Of a stretch of DNA of 64,000 nt, positions 18,537-31,582 are shown in pieces. Location of the stretch: contig NW_026015170.1 of the NCBI RefSeq assembly GCF_020379485.1, forward strand, positions 32,538-96,537, written 5' to 3'. Both the position numbers and the translations under genes were made by a program. Under the pieces are notes generated by a model. That model had not been told where the DNA came from and did no database searches. It saw nothing but the letters and a program-made list of their open reading frames with translations. Numbering within the stretch: position 1 is the first letter of the stretch; the number at the start of each line of letters is the position of its first letter. This DNA comes from Brassica napus. Taxonomy: Eukaryota > Streptophyta > Magnoliopsida > Brassicales > Brassicaceae.

Positions 18537-21500
18537 TGGGAATAGGACAGCTTCTTCGTCGTTCTAATCAAACCAGGATGAATCTCTTTGTGAGAAGATT
18601 TATTTGGATACATAAAGTGGTGGAGAATCACCAGGAAGTTGAATAAATCTCATAGGAGTTGGCAAGAAGAAGTTATTCCACTTTCAAATCAGGTGATTCC
18701 AGTTTCCCAGTTTGGGAGTTAGGACAGCTTTTGTCGTTCCAATCAAACCAGGATGAATCTCTTTGTGAGAAGCTTGATTTGGATACATAAATTGGTGGAG
18801 AATCACCAGGAAGTTGAATAAATCTCATAGGAGTTGGCAAGAAGAAGTTATCCCACTTTCAAATCAGGTGATTCCAGTTTCCCAGTTTGGGAATAGGACA
18901 GCTTCTTCGTCGTTCCAATGAAACCAGGATGAATATCTTTGTGAGAAGATTGATATGGATACATAAAGTGGTGGAGAATCACCAGGAATTTGAATAAATC
19001 TCATAGGAGTTGGCAAGAAGAAGTTATCCCACTTTCAAATCAGGTGATTCCAGTTTCCCAGTTTGGGAATAGCACATCTTCATCGTCGTTCCAGTCAAAC
19101 CAGGATGAATCACTTTGTGAGAAGCTTGATTTGGATACCTAAGTGGTGGAGAATCACCAGGCAGTTGAATAAATTCATAGGAGTTGGCAAGAAGAAGTTA
19201 TACCACTTTCAAATCAGGTGATTCCAGTTTCCCAGTTTGGGAATAAGACAGCTTTTTCGTCGTTCCAATCAAACCAGGATGACTCACTTTGTGAGAAGCT
19301 TTATTTGGATACATAAAGTGGTGGAGAATCACCAGGAAGTTGAATAAATCTCATAGGAGTTGGCAAGAAGAAGTTATCCCACTTTCAAATCAGGTGATTC
19401 CAGTTTCCCAGTTTCGGAATAGGACAGCTTCCTCGTCGTTCCAATGAAACCAGGATGAATATCTTTGTGAGAAGATTTATTTGGATACATAAAGTGGTGG
19501 AGAATCACCAGGAATTTGAATAAATCTCATAGGAGTTTGCAAGAAGAAGTTATCCCACTTTCAAATCAGGTGATTCCAGTTTCCCAGTTTGGGAATAGCA
19601 CATCTTCATCGTCGTTCCAGTCAAACCAGGATGAATCACTTTGTGAGAAGCTTGATTTGGATACCTAACGTGGTGGAGAATCACCAGGCAGTTGAATAAA
19701 TTCATAGGAGTTGGCAAGAAGAAGTTATCCCACTTCCAAATCAGGTGATTCCAGTTTCCCAGTTTGGGAATAAGACAGCTTTTTCGTCGTTCCAATCAAA
19801 CCAGGATGACTCACTTTGTGAGAAGCTTTATTTGGATAATAAAGTGGTGGAGAATCACCAGGAAGTTGAATAAATCTCATAGGAGTTGGCAAGAAGAAGT
19901 TATCCCACTTTCAAATCAGGTGATTCCAGTTTCCCAGTTTGGGAATAGGACAGCTTCTTCGTCGTTCTAATCAAACCAGGATGAATCTCTTTGTGAGAAG
20001 ATTTATTTGGATACATAAAGTGGTGGAGAATCACCAGGAGTTGAATAAATCTCATAGGAGTTGGCAAGAAGAAGTTATTCCACTTTCAAATCAGGTGATT
20101 CCAGTTTCCCAGTTTGGGAGTAGGACAGCTTCTTCGTCGTTCCAATCAAACCAGGATGAATCACTTTGTGAGAAGCTTTATTTGGATACATAAAGTGGTG
20201 GAGAATCACCAGGAAGTTGAATAAATCTCATAGGAGTTGGCAAGAAGAAGTTATCCCACTTTCAAATCAGGTGATTCCAGTTTCCCAGTTTCGGAATAGG
20301 ACAGCTTCTTCGTCGTTCCAGTCAAACCAGGATGAATCTCTTTGTGAGAAGCTTGATTTGGATACATAAAGTGGTGGAGAATCACCAGGAAGTTGAATAA
20401 ATTCATAGGAGTTGGCAAGAAGAAGTTATCCCACTTTCAAATCAGGTGATTCCAGTTTCCCAGTTTGGGAATAGGACAGCTTCTTCGTCGTTCCAATCAA
20501 ACCAGGATGACTCACTTTGTGAGAAGCTTGATTTGGATACATAAAGTGGTGGAGAATCACCAGGAAGTTGAATAAATCTCATAGGAGTTGGCAAGAAGAA
20601 GTTATCCCACTTTCAAATCAGGTAATTCAGTTTCCCAGTTTGGGAATAGGACAGCTTCTTCGTCGTTCTAATCAAACCAGGATGAATCTCTTTGTGAGAA
20701 GATTTATTTGGATACATAAAGTGGTGGAGAATCACCAGGAAGTTGAATAAATCTCATAGGAGTTGGCAAGAAGAAGTTATTCCACTTTCAAATCAGGTGA
20801 TTCCAGTTTCCCAGTTTGGGAGTAGGACAGCTTCTTCGTCGTTCCAATCAAACCAGGATGAATCTCTTTGTGAGAAGCTTTATTTGGATACATAAATTGG
20901 TGGAGAATCACCAGGAAGTTGAATAAATCTCATAGGAGTTGGCAAGAAGAAGTTATCCCACTTTCAAATCAGGTGATTCCAGTTTCCCAGTTTGGGAATA
21001 GGACAGCTTCTTCGTCGTTCCAATCAAACCAGGATGAATCTTTGTGAGAAGCTTTATTTGGATACATAAAGTGGTGGAGAATCACCAGGAAGTTGAATAA
21101 ATCTCATAGGAGTTGGCAAGAAGAAGTTATCCCACTTTCAAATCAGGTGATTCCAGTTTCCCAGTTTGGGAATAGCACATCTTCATCGTCGTTCCAGTCA
21201 AACCAGGATGAATCACTTTGTGAGAAGCTTGATTTGGATACCTAAAGTGGTGGAGAATCACCAGGCAGTTGAATAAATTCATAGGAGTTGGCAAGAAGAA
21301 GTTATCCCACTTTCAAATCAGGTGATTCCAGTTTCCCAGTTTGGGAATAAGACAGCTTTTTCGTCGTTCCAATCAAACCAGGATGACTCACTTTGTGAGA
21401 AGCTTTATTTGGATACATAAAGTGGTGGAGAATCACCAGGAAGTTGAATAAATCTCATAGGAGTTGGCAAGAAGAAGTTATCCCACTTTCAAATCAGGTG

Positions 21501-24500
21501 ATTCCAGTTTCCCAGTTTCGGAATAGGACAGCTTCTTCGTCGTTCCAATGAAACCAGGATGAATATCTTTGTGAGAAGCTTGATATGGATACATAAAGTG
21601 GTGGAGAATCACCAGGAATTTGAATAAATCTCATAGGAGTTTGCAAGAAGAAGTTATCCCACTTTCAAATCAGGTGATTCCAGTTTCCCAGTTTGGGAAT
21701 AGCACATCTTCATCGTCGTTCCAGTCAAACCAGGATGAATCACTTTGTGAGAAGCTTGATTTGGATACATAAAGTGGTGGAGAATCACCAGGAAGTTGAA
21801 TAAATTCATAGGAGTTGGCAAGAAGAAGTTATCCCACTTTCAAATCAGGTGATTCCAGTTTCCCAGTTTGGGAATAAGACAGCTTTTTCGTCGTTCCAAT
21901 CAAACCAGGATGACTCACTTTGTGAGAAGCTTTATTTGGATAAATAAAGTGGTGGAGAATCACCAGGAAGTTGAATAAATCTCATAGGAGTTGGCAAGAA
22001 GAAGTTATCCCACTTTCAAATCAGGTGATTCCAGTTTCCCAGTTTGGGAATAGGACAGCTTCTTCGTCGTTCTAATCAAACCAGGATGAATCTCTTTGTG
22101 AGAAGATTTATTTGGATACATAAAGTGGTGGAGAATCACCAGGAAGTTGAATAAATCTCATAGGAGTTGGCAAGAAGAAGTTATTCCACTTTCAAATCAG
22201 GTGATTCCAGTTTCCCAGTTTGGGAGTAGGACAGCTTCTTCGTCGTTCCAATCAAACCAAGATGAATCTCTTTGTGAGAAGCTTTATTTGGATACATAAA
22301 GTGGTGGAGAATCACCAGGAAGTTGAATAAATCTCATAGGAGTTGGCAAGAAGAAGTTATCCCACTTTCAAATCAGGTGATTCCAGTTTCCCAGTTTCGG
22401 AATAGGACAGCTTCTTCGTCGTTCCAATCAAACCAGGATGAATCTCTTTGTGAGAAGCTTGATTTGGATACATAAAGTGGTGGAGAATCACCAGGAAGTT
22501 GAATAAATCTCATAGGAGTTGGCAAGAAGAAGTTATTCCACTTTCAAATCAGGTGATTCCAGTTTCCCAGTTTGGGAATAGGACAGCTTCTTCGTCGTTC
22601 CAATCAAACCAGGATGACTCACTTTGTGAGAAGCTTGATTTGGATACATAAAGTGGTGGAGAATCACCAGGAAGTTGAATAAATCTCATAGGAGTTGGCA
22701 AGAAGAAGTTATCCCACTTTCAAATCAGGTGATTCCAGTTTCCCAGTTTGGGAATAGGACAGCTTCTTCGTCGTTCCAATCAAACCAGGATGAATCTCTT
22801 TGTGAGAAGCTTTATTTGGATACATAAAGTGGTGGAGAATCACCAGGAAGTTGAATAAATCTCATAGGAGTTGGCAAGAAGAAGTTATCCCACTTTCAAA
22901 TCAGGTGATTCCAGTTTCCCAGTTTCGGAATAGACAGCTTCTTCGTCGTTCCAATCAAACCAGGATGAATATCTTTGTGAGAAGCTTGATATGGATACAT
23001 AAAGTGGTGGAGAATCACCAGGAAGTTGAATAAATCTCATAGGAGTTGGCAAGGAGAAGTTATCCCACTTTCAAATCAGGTGATTCCAGTTTCCCAGTTT
23101 GGGAATAGGACAGCTTCCTCGTCGTTCCAATCAAGCCAGGATGAATCACTTTGTGAGAAGCTTGATTTGATACATAAAGTGGTGGAGAATCACCAGGAAG
23201 TTGAATAAATCTCATAGGAGTTGGCAAGAAGAAGTTATCCACTTTCAAATCAGGTGATTCCAGTTTCCCAGTTTCGGAATAGGACAGCTTCTTCGTCGTT
23301 CCAATCAAACCAGGATGAATCTCTTTGTGAGAAGATTTATTTGGATACATAAAGTGGTGGAGAATCACCAGGAAGTTGAATAAATCTCATAGGAGTTGGC
23401 AAGAAGAAGTTATTCCACTTTCAAATCAGGTGATTCCAGTTTCCCAGTTTGGGAATAGGACAGCTTCTTCGTCGTTCCAATCAAACCAGGATGAATCACT
23501 TGTGAGAAGCTTGATTTGGATACATAAAGTGGTGGAGAATCACCAGGAAGTTGAATAAATCTCATAGGAGTTGGCAAGAAGAAGTTATCCCACTTTCAAA
23601 TCAGGTGATTCCAGTTTCCCAGTTTGGGAATAGGACAGCTTCTTCGTCGTTCCAATCAAACCAGGATGAATCACTTTGTGAGAAGCTTGATTGGATACAT
23701 AAAGTGGTGGAGAATCACCAGGAAGTTGAATAAATCTCATAGGAGTTGGCAAGAAGAAGTTATCCCACTTTCAAATCAGGTGATTCCAGTTTCCCAGTTT
23801 GGGAATAGCACAGCTTCATCGTCGTTCCAATCAAACCAGGATGAATCACTTTGTGAGAAGCTTGATTTGGATACCTAAAGTGGTGGAGAATCACCAGGAA
23901 GTTGAATAAATCTCATAGGAGTTGGCAAGAAGAAGTTATCCCACTTTCAAATCAGGTGATTCCAGTTTCCCAGTTTGGGAATAGGACAGCTTTTTCGTCG
24001 TTCCAATCAAACCAGGATGAATCACTTTGTGAGAAGCTTTATTTGGATACATAAAGTGGTGGAGAATCACCAGGAAGTTGAATAAATCTCATAGGAGTTG
24101 GCAAGAAGAAGAAGTTATCCCACTTTCAAATCAGGTGATTCCAGTTTCCCAGTTTGGGAATAGGACAGCTTCTTCGTCGTTCCAATCAAACCAGGATGAA
24201 TCTCTTTGTGAGAAGCTTGATTTGGATACATAAAGTGGTGGAGAATCACCAGGAAGTTGAATAAATCTCATAGGAGTTGGCAAGAAGAAGTTATTCCACT
24301 TTCAAATCAGGTGATTCCAGTTTCCCAGTTTGGGAATAGGACAGCTTCTTCGTCGTTCCAATCAAACCAGGATGAATCACTTTGTGAGAAGCTTGATTTG
24401 GATACATAAAGTGGTGGAGAATCACCAGGAAGTTGAATAAATCTCATAGGAGTTGGCAAGAAGAAGTTATTCCACTTTCAAATCAGGTGATTCCAGTTTT

Positions 24501-26460
24501 CCAGTTTGGGAATAGGACAGCTTCTTCGTCGTTCCAATCAAACCAGGATGAATCACTTTGTGAGAAGCTTGATTTGGATACATAAAGTGGTGGAGAATCA
24601 CCAGGAAGTTGAATAAATCTCATAGGAGTTGGCAAGAAGAAGTTATCCCACTTTCAAATCAGGTGATTCCAGTTTCCCAGTTTGGGAATAGAACAGCTTC
24701 TTCGTCGTTCCAATCAAACCAGGATGAATATCTTTGTGAGAAGCTTGATATGGATACATAAAGTGGTGGAGAATCACCAGGAAGTTGAATAAATCTCATA
24801 GGAGTTGGCAAGAAGAAGTTATCCCACTTTCAAATCAGGTGATTCCAGTTTCCCAGTTTGGGAATAGGACAACTTCCTCGTCGTTCCAATCAAGCCAGGA
24901 TGAATCACTTTGTGAGAAGCTTGATTTGGATACATAAAGTGGTGGAGAATCACCAGGAAGTTGAATAAATCTCATAGGAGTTGGCAAGAAGAAGTTATCC
25001 CACTTTCAAATCAGGTGATTCCAGTTTCCCAGTTTGGGAATAGGACAGCTTCTTCGTCGTTCCAATCAAACCAGGATGAATCACTTTGTGAGAAGCTTAT
25101 TTGGATACATAAAGTGGTGGAGAATCACCAGGAAGTTAATAAATCTCATAGGAGTTGGCAAGAAGAAGTTATCCCACTTTCAAATCAGGTGATTCCAGTT
25201 TCCCAGTTTGGGAATAGGACAGCTTCTTCGTCGTTCCAATCAAACCAGGATGAATCATTTTGTGAGAAGCTTGATTTGGATACATAAAGTGGTGGAGAAT
25301 CACCAGGAAGTTGAATAAATCTCATAGGAGTTGGCAAGAAGAAGTTATCCCACTTTCAAATCAGGTGATTCCAGTTTCCCAGTTTGGGAATAAGACAGCT
25401 TTTTCGTCGTTCCAATCAAACCAGGATGAATCACTTTGTGAGAAGCTTGATTTGGATACATAAAGTGGTGGAGAATCACCAGGAAGTTGAATAAATCTCA
25501 TAGGAGTTGGCAAGAAGAAGTTATCCCACTTTCAAATCAGGTGATTCCAGTTTCCCAGTTTGGGAATAGGACAGCTTCTTCGTCGTTCCAATCAAACCAG
25601 GATGAATCTCTTTGTGAGAAGCTTGATTTGGATACATAAAGTGGTGGAGAATCACCAGGAAGTTGAATAAATCTCATAGGAGTTGGCAAGAAGAAGTTAT
25701 TCCACTTTCAAATCAGGTGATTCCAGTTTCCCAGTTTGGGAATAGGACAGCTTCTTCGTCGTTCCAATCAAACCAGGATGAATCTCTTTGTGAGAAGCTT
25801 TATTTGGATACATAAAGTGGTGGAGAATCACCAGGAAGTTGAATAAATCTCATAGGAGTTGGCAAGAAGAAGTTATCCCACTTTCAAATCAGGTGATTCC
25901 AGTTTCCCAGTTTGGGAATAGGACAGCTTCTTCGTCGTTCCAATCAAACCAGGATGAATCTCTTTGTGAGAAGCTTGATTTGGATACATAAAGTGGTGGA
26001 GAATCACCAGGAAGTTGAATAAATCTCATAGGAGTTGGCAAGAAGAAGTTATTCCACTTTCAAATCAGGTGATTCCAGTTTCCCAGTTTGGGAATAGGAC
26101 AGCTTCTTCGTCGTTCCAATCAAACCAGGATGACTCACTTTGTGAGAAGCTTGATTTGGATACATAAAGTGGTGGAGAATCACCAGGAAGTTGAATAAAT
26201 CTCATAGGAGTTGGCAAGAAGAAGTTATCTCACTTTCAAATCAGGTGATTCCAGTTTCCCAGTTTGGGAATAGGACAGCTTCTTCGTCGTTCCAATCAAA
26301 CCAGGATGAATCTCTTTGTGAGAAGCTTTATTTGGATACATAAAGTGGTGGAGAATCACCAGGAAGTTGAATAAATCTCATAGGAGTTGGCAAGAAGAAG
26401 TTATCCCACTTTCAAATCAGGTGATTCCAGTTTCCCAGTTTGGGAATAGGACAGCTTCTT
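18537..26460 (+). repeat. CentBr-type satellite (about 45 monomers), zone 2 then zone 3 type
   Basis: 18.5-22.9 kb carries variants GTTCTAATC, AAGATTTATTTGG, CACATCTTCATCG, GGATAAATAAAG and CAGTTGAATAAATTC, many shared with 32.2-34.8 kb. From about 22.9 kb monomers become more uniform, like the 48-61 kb block. Several single-base deletions occur (for example TTATCCACTTTC near 23237). Ends GGACAGCTTCTT at the F insertion; TTCTT is the target duplication. Confidence 0.95.
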
Positions 26461-26998
26461 TGTTGACATGAAAGCATGAATGACATAGAGGAAGAAGAAA
26501 TCAAGTCAAGGCATACATCCGGAGTGATCAAAGTAAGCTTGTCCGTACAAGTGTGATCTAACTTGGCGTGCAAGGCAAGAGGAGACTTATCTGTGATCAA
26601 GAAGGATGTTATACTTGCCTTAAGATATTTAAAAGATGTCGGCCAAGAGAAGGGATCCGTTGAAGAAGAAGACAAGGTGGTTCAAAGGAGAGAGAGCCGT
26701 TTGGTGCTGTCGCTTTCCACCTTGGCTGTGCGCAACCTGCCCTTGATCAGGCCTCTTTGTTTATTCTTTTCTTCTATGTCAACTTGCCATTAGTTTATTC
26801 ATTGTTGCATCTATTTAAAGTATGTAATCAGAACCAAATGGATCAAGGAAAATAAAACACTTCCTCACTTCTCTCTTATGTTTTCGAAATCTCTCTCTCT
26901 CTCTCTCTCTCTCGGATTCTTAGTAAAACCCTAGCTATCTCTTCTCTTTGTTCTTGATAAATCACACAAGCCACTCTTATAACTCATTCATTTTATCA
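26461..26998 (+). repeat. 5' LTR of element F (538 bp)
   Basis: TGTTGACATGAAAGC to TTTTATCA. Contains TATTTAAA (26812-26819) and a CT-repeat tract (26890-26913) in the presumed transcribed leader. Confidence 0.95.
26812..26913 (+). promoter_or_regulatory. TATA box and CT tract in 5' LTR of F
   Basis: TATTTAAA at 26812-26819, then a run of CT dinucleotides at 26890-26913, a common feature of plant 5' leaders. The same pair is at 31973-31980 and 32051-32074 in the 3' LTR. Confidence 0.55.
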
Positions 26999-27011
26999 TG
27001 GTATCAGAGCA
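26999..27011 (+). other. Primer binding site of element F (initiator tRNA-Met)
   Basis: TGGTATCAGAGCA directly after the LTR end TATCA, no spacer; twelve bases fit the initiator tRNA-Met 3' end. Confidence 0.9.
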
Positions 27012-27089
27012 ACAAAGCTCTTGAAACCCTTATCTACTTCCGCAAAACAAATCTCTGTTTCTTTTCTTGCCGGTCTTTGAATCCTCAAG

Positions 27090-30000
27090 ATGGAGAACAA
27101 CAACAACAACAACAACAACAACCGCATCAGCATACCTGTGACTCTGAAGGGGATTAACTACCTCTTATGGGCCAGGATGGTGAAAATTGCCCTTGGAGGA
27201 AAGGGTTTGTGGAGTCATGTCTCAGCAGAAGCGGCTCCAAAACAAACCAACCAAGGAGAAGATGGACAGGAAATGGTGGTAGCTGATGAAGACAAGTGGG
27301 CTCAGGAAGACCTCATGGTTCTCACAGTGCTCCTCAGCTCTCTTGAACCCGCCATCATGGAGTCTTACTCTTACTGTGAGACTACCAAACAGCTGTGGGA
27401 TACACTTTACAAAGTGTATGGAAATGTCTCCAACCTCACAAGAGTCTTTGAAGTGAAGAGAGCCATCAATGCGCTCAACCAAGGAGATGTGGAGTTTCAA
27501 CCACACTTTGGCAAGTTTAGGTCTCTTTGGGCAGAGATGGAACTGCTAAGACCACACACCACTGACCATGCCACGCTTCTAACCAGGCGTGAGGAGGACA
27601 GAGTGTTTGGACTGCTGCTCACTCTTAACCCATCTTATGGGAGCTTGATCAAGCACATCCTAAGAGCTGACAAGCTACCTGACCTGGATGAAGTATGTGC
27701 TCAAATCCAGAAGGAAGAAGGCTCAGTGGGCTTGTTTGGTGGCAAGGGAGACTTAAGCATGGCGCATCAAGCAGAACAAGCAGTGGCAAACAAGGCGGCT
27801 TACAAACAAGATGAGAGGAAAGGCCTGACCTGTGACCACTGCAAGAAGAAGGGTCACTTGAAGGACAAATGCTGGATACTCCATCCCCACCTTAAGCCCA
27901 GCAAGTTTAGGGAGACTCGCTCCCAATACCAAGATGCAAGGGCCAACTTCTCAGCTGATGGTGCGGAGCCAACAACACCAATCACCATGGGCATAAGCAA
28001 CCTAGGTGTGGGAAGTGCAACTGCCTCCACATCAGGCTATGCCACGCCAAGGGCCAACCTGGATGAGACCATCAAGAAGTCTGACTTAACTGCTCTCATC
28101 AAGGCTCTAAAAGAATCTGGTATATCTAAAAACCTTGGTGTTTCTCTTAATGCTTCACATACTGCTAATGACACTATAAGAGTTTTTAAATCGGCTAAGC
28201 CCTTAGTTATAGATTCTGGTGCTTCTCATCACATGATAAGTGACTTAGAACTGATTAAAAACATAGAACCGGCCTTAGGAAATGTGATGATAGCAAATGG
28301 AGATAAAATCCCAATAAAAGGTGTAGGTAACCTTAAACTGTTTGATAAAGAAACTAAGGCTTTCTATATGCCCACCTTTGCTTCAAATCTATTATCTGTT
28401 AAGAAAGTAACTAATGATCTCAATTGTCAAGTTACATTCACGCCTAACAGTGTGTACTTTCAGGATATTGATTCTAGTAAGTTGCTTGGCAAAGGTGTTA
28501 CCAAGGGAGACTTGTACTTGCTTGAGGACACAAGATCCACAACTGATTTATTTCCTGCTTTTCATTCTGTTTCTGAATTCCCTAAAGATGTAATATGGCA
28601 TGCTAGACTAGGACATCCTCATTCTCATGCCTTGAACATCCTGTTACCTAGCATTTCTTTTAAAAGTGATTGTGAGGCTTGTATCTTAGGAAAACATTGT
28701 AGAACTGTGTTTCCTAAATCAAAGACTCAATATGATAATTGCTTTGATCTCATACATTCTGACGTATGGACTGCCCCATGTGCATCTAGAGAGCAACATA
28801 AATATTTTGTGACATTCATTGATGAAAAATCTAAATACACATGGATCACCTTGTTGCAATCTAAGGATAGAGTGCTAGAAGCTTTTAAAAACTTTCAGAG
28901 CTATATAACTAACCATTTCAATGTTAAGATCAAAATTCTTAGATCAGATAATGGTGGTGAGTATACTAGCACAGCCTTCAAACAACACCTAGCCTCACAT
29001 GGAATCATTCAACAAACTAGCTGCCCTTATACACCTCAACAAAATGGAGTTGCTGAGAGAAAGAATAGACACTTGATGGAAGTGGCGAGGAGTATGATGT
29101 TCCATGCCAATGTACCTAAACGTTTTTGGGGAGATGCAGTGGTCACGGCCACCTATCTAATCAACCGCACACCTACAAGAGTCCTCCTTGATGCCACTCC
29201 CTATGAGGTACTAAACAAATCTAGATCATCCATTGACCATTTGCGTGTGTTTGGGTGTGTGTGTTTTGTTTTGATTCCAGGAGAATTAAGGAACAAGCTA
29301 GAAGCAAAGAGCACAAAGGCTATGTTTATTGGGTACTCCACACATCAGAAAGGGTACAAATGCTACGTACCAGAAACAAGGAGAGTCCTAGTATCCAGAG
29401 ATGTTAAGTTCATGGAATCCAAGGCCTACTATGATGAGAAGAGTTGGGGAGAACTCAAAGATCTATCTCATTCTGCCTCGGACAGAGCTAACAACCTGAA
29501 AGTTCTTATGGAAAGACTTGGCATCAGCTTACCAAGGGAACCAGAAAAGAGCCGGGATACTACCCCTCAGCATGATGGAGCTGAGGTACGAGATAATGAA
29601 GTCTCTCATCATGATCATGAGGGGGGCAATGGAGAAAAATCTGCGCAAGATCAACCTGAACAATCTGCGCAAGCTCAACCTGAAGAAAACTCAGTATTGT
29701 CTCATGATCAAGATGAGATGGAACAACCAGAAACTGAAGCTCAAGGTAGTGAACCTGAGCAGACACCAGCCCTAAGAAGAAGTACAAGGATCAGGAGACC
29801 GACTTCAGATTGGGTTAAGACAAGAATCTACTACAATGCTCAAGCCGTGGCACATCCAGTAAGTGGAGTATGCACCCTTGCTCAATATCCAGAAGAACAT
29901 CAAGTCTTTGTGAGTTCATTGGACCAGGAATGGATACCAAAAACGTATGCAGAAGCTATGGAGGATGATGAATGGAGGAGCTCAGTGGATGATGAAATGG

Positions 30001-31478
30001 GGGCCATGGAAAGGAATAACACCTGGTATGAGACAGAGCTTCCAAAAGGGAAGAAAGCCGTGACTAGCAGGCTCATACATACCATCAAGTACCTTGCAAA
30101 TGGGAAGCCAGAAAGGAAAAAGACCAGACTAGTGGCAAGAGGTTACACACAAGTATATGGAGAAGACTACCTAGACACTTTTGCACCAGTAGCCAAGCTC
30201 CATACTATCCGGATCCTCCTCTCATTGGCAGTGAACCTAGAATGGGATCTTTGGCAAATGGATGTGAAGAATGCATTCTTGCAAGGTGAACTAGAGGATG
30301 AAGTATATATGAGGCCACCTCCCGGAATGGAAGAGATGGTGAAACCAGGGAATGTTCTCAGACTCAGGAAGGCTATCTATGGCCTGAAACAATCACCAAG
30401 AGCTTGGTACCACAAGCTAAGCACCACACTAAATGGGAGAGGCTTTGTGAAGTCTCAAGCGGATCACACACTGTTTACTCTCACCAGCCAGCAAGGGATC
30501 GTTGTGATTCTGGTCTATGTGGATGACATCATCATCACTGGTAGTGACAAGGAAGAGATCAGCTCAACTAAGACATTCCTCAAGACCGCATTTGACATCA
30601 AAGACCTAGGAGAACTGAAATATTTCCTTGGCATTGAGATGTGTAGATCAAGGGAGGGATTGTTCATGTCCCAAAGGAAGTATACTTTGGACATCCTAAA
30701 GGAGGCAGGAGACCTTGGAGGAAGAGTGGCCAAGACACCACTAGAAGAAGGCTACAAGGTTATGCGTGAGGGGGAGTTTGATGCAACTCCCTTTGAGGAT
30801 GTCAAGAGGTATAGAAGAATGGTTGGGAAGCTTATCTATCTTACTATCACAAGGCCGGATGTGTGTTTTGCTGTGAACCAGGTGAGCCAACACATGCAAG
30901 CTCCTAAGGTACATCATTGGAACATGGTGGAAAGGATCTTGAGATACTTAAGAGAGGCGCCAGGTCAGGGAGTGTGGATGGCTTGCAATAAGAGTACTGA
31001 AGTTGTTGGGTATTGTGATGCTGATTGGGCTGGAGATAGAGTTGATAGGAGATCAACCACAGGCTATTGCACCTTTATTGGAGGAAACCTAGTCACATGG
31101 AAGAGCAAGAAGCAGAAGGTGGTCTCTTGCTCAAGTGCTGAGGCAGAGTACCGATCTATGAGGAAGCTTACTAGTGAACTCATATGGATCAAGGGACTGC
31201 TAAAGGACTTGGGCATAGAGATCTCCACGCCAATGACTATGCATTGTGACAATCAGGCAGCAATACACATTGCATCAAACTCTGTGTTCCATGAGAGGAC
31301 TAAGCATATAGAAGTGGACTGTCACAAGGTGAGACAAGCAGTGGAGCAGCAAGTGATTCTTCCATGCTACACAAGAAGTGAAGATCAACTAGCTGACATA
31401 TTCACCAAGGCAGCCAGCAGCAAGGTTTGTGAGTTCATCCACCCTAAACTTGGACTCACGGATCTTCCATGTCACTGA
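27090..31478 (+). CDS. Ty1/copia Gag-Pol polyprotein of element F (1,462 aa)
   Basis: One open frame from an ATG 79 bp after the PBS. The N-terminus is a run of nine Asn encoded by an AAC microsatellite (27096-27122). Gag spans about 1-265 with the CCHC knuckle CDHCKKKGHLKDKC (248-261). Protease DSGA is at 375-378. Integrase shows H504, H509, C528, C531 and the DDE residues at about D558, D620 and E656. A linker with an acidic stretch (about 815-890) leads to the reverse transcriptase with YVDD at 1143-1146, then RNase H to the end. All core motifs look intact. Where E has SRWIFTIK at the start of RT, F has SRLIHTIK, losing a usually conserved Trp, which could reduce activity. Confidence 0.95.
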   Translation: MENNNNNNNNNRISIPVTLKGINYLLWARMVKIALGGKGLWSHVSAEAAPKQTNQGEDGQEMVVADEDKWAQEDLMVLTVLLSSLEPAIMESYSYCETTKQLWDTLYKVYGNVSNLTRVFEVKRAINALNQGDVEFQPHFGKFRSLWAEMELLRPHTTDHATLLTRREEDRVFGLLLTLNPSYGSLIKHILRADKLPDLDEVCAQIQKEEGSVGLFGGKGDLSMAHQAEQAVANKAAYKQDERKGLTCDHCKKKGHLKDKCWILHPHLKPSKFRETRSQYQDARANFSADGAEPTTPITMGISNLGVGSATASTSGYATPRANLDETIKKSDLTALIKALKESGISKNLGVSLNASHTANDTIRVFKSAKPLVIDSGASHHMISDLELIKNIEPALGNVMIANGDKIPIKGVGNLKLFDKETKAFYMPTFASNLLSVKKVTNDLNCQVTFTPNSVYFQDIDSSKLLGKGVTKGDLYLLEDTRSTTDLFPAFHSVSEFPKDVIWHARLGHPHSHALNILLPSISFKSDCEACILGKHCRTVFPKSKTQYDNCFDLIHSDVWTAPCASREQHKYFVTFIDEKSKYTWITLLQSKDRVLEAFKNFQSYITNHFNVKIKILRSDNGGEYTSTAFKQHLASHGIIQQTSCPYTPQQNGVAERKNRHLMEVARSMMFHANVPKRFWGDAVVTATYLINRTPTRVLLDATPYEVLNKSRSSIDHLRVFGCVCFVLIPGELRNKLEAKSTKAMFIGYSTHQKGYKCYVPETRRVLVSRDVKFMESKAYYDEKSWGELKDLSHSASDRANNLKVLMERLGISLPREPEKSRDTTPQHDGAEVRDNEVSHHDHEGGNGEKSAQDQPEQSAQAQPEENSVLSHDQDEMEQPETEAQGSEPEQTPALRRSTRIRRPTSDWVKTRIYYNAQAVAHPVSGVCTLAQYPEEHQVFVSSLDQEWIPKTYAEAMEDDEWRSSVDDEMGAMERNNTWYETELPKGKKAVTSRLIHTIKYLANGKPERKKTRLVARGYTQVYGEDYLDTFAPVAKLHTIRILLSLAVNLEWDLWQMDVKNAFLQGELEDEVYMRPPPGMEEMVKPGNVLRLRKAIYGLKQSPRAWYHKLSTTLNGRGFVKSQADHTLFTLTSQQGIVVILVYVDDIIITGSDKEEISSTKTFLKTAFDIKDLGELKYFLGIEMCRSREGLFMSQRKYTLDILKEAGDLGGRVAKTPLEEGYKVMREGEFDATPFEDVKRYRRMVGKLIYLTITRPDVCFAVNQVSQHMQAPKVHHWNMVERILRYLREAPGQGVWMACNKSTEVVGYCDADWAGDRVDRRSTTGYCTFIGGNLVTWKSKKQKVVSCSSAEAEYRSMRKLTSELIWIKGLLKDLGIEISTPMTMHCDNQAAIHIASNSVFHERTKHIEVDCHKVRQAVEQQVILPCYTRSEDQLADIFTKAASSKVCEFIHPKLGLTDLPCH

Positions 31479-31501
31479 TCTCTCCTCCCATGAAGTGTTC
31501 T

Positions 31502-31564
31502 ACTCTTTTTCCTTGGTTAGGGTTTTATCCCATGAGGTTTTTCCTAGCTAAGGTTTTAATGAGG
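31502..31564 (+). other. Conserved CTCTTTTTCC...hairpin block, element F
   Basis: CTCTTTTTCCTTGGTTAGGG, TTTTATCCCATGAGGTTTTT, CTAGCTAAGG, TTTTAATGAGG. Arms CCTTGGTTAG and CTAGCTAAGG pair imperfectly. It lies between the stop codon and the PPT, as in E and G. Confidence 0.6.
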
Positions 31565-31582
31565 GAATAGCTTCATGGTGTC

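Noticed and set aside
26999..27011. tRNA-like matches at TGGTATCAGAGC sites
   Set aside because: Only 12-13 bases matching a tRNA 3' end, next to LTRs in the right orientation; these are primer binding sites, not tRNA genes.
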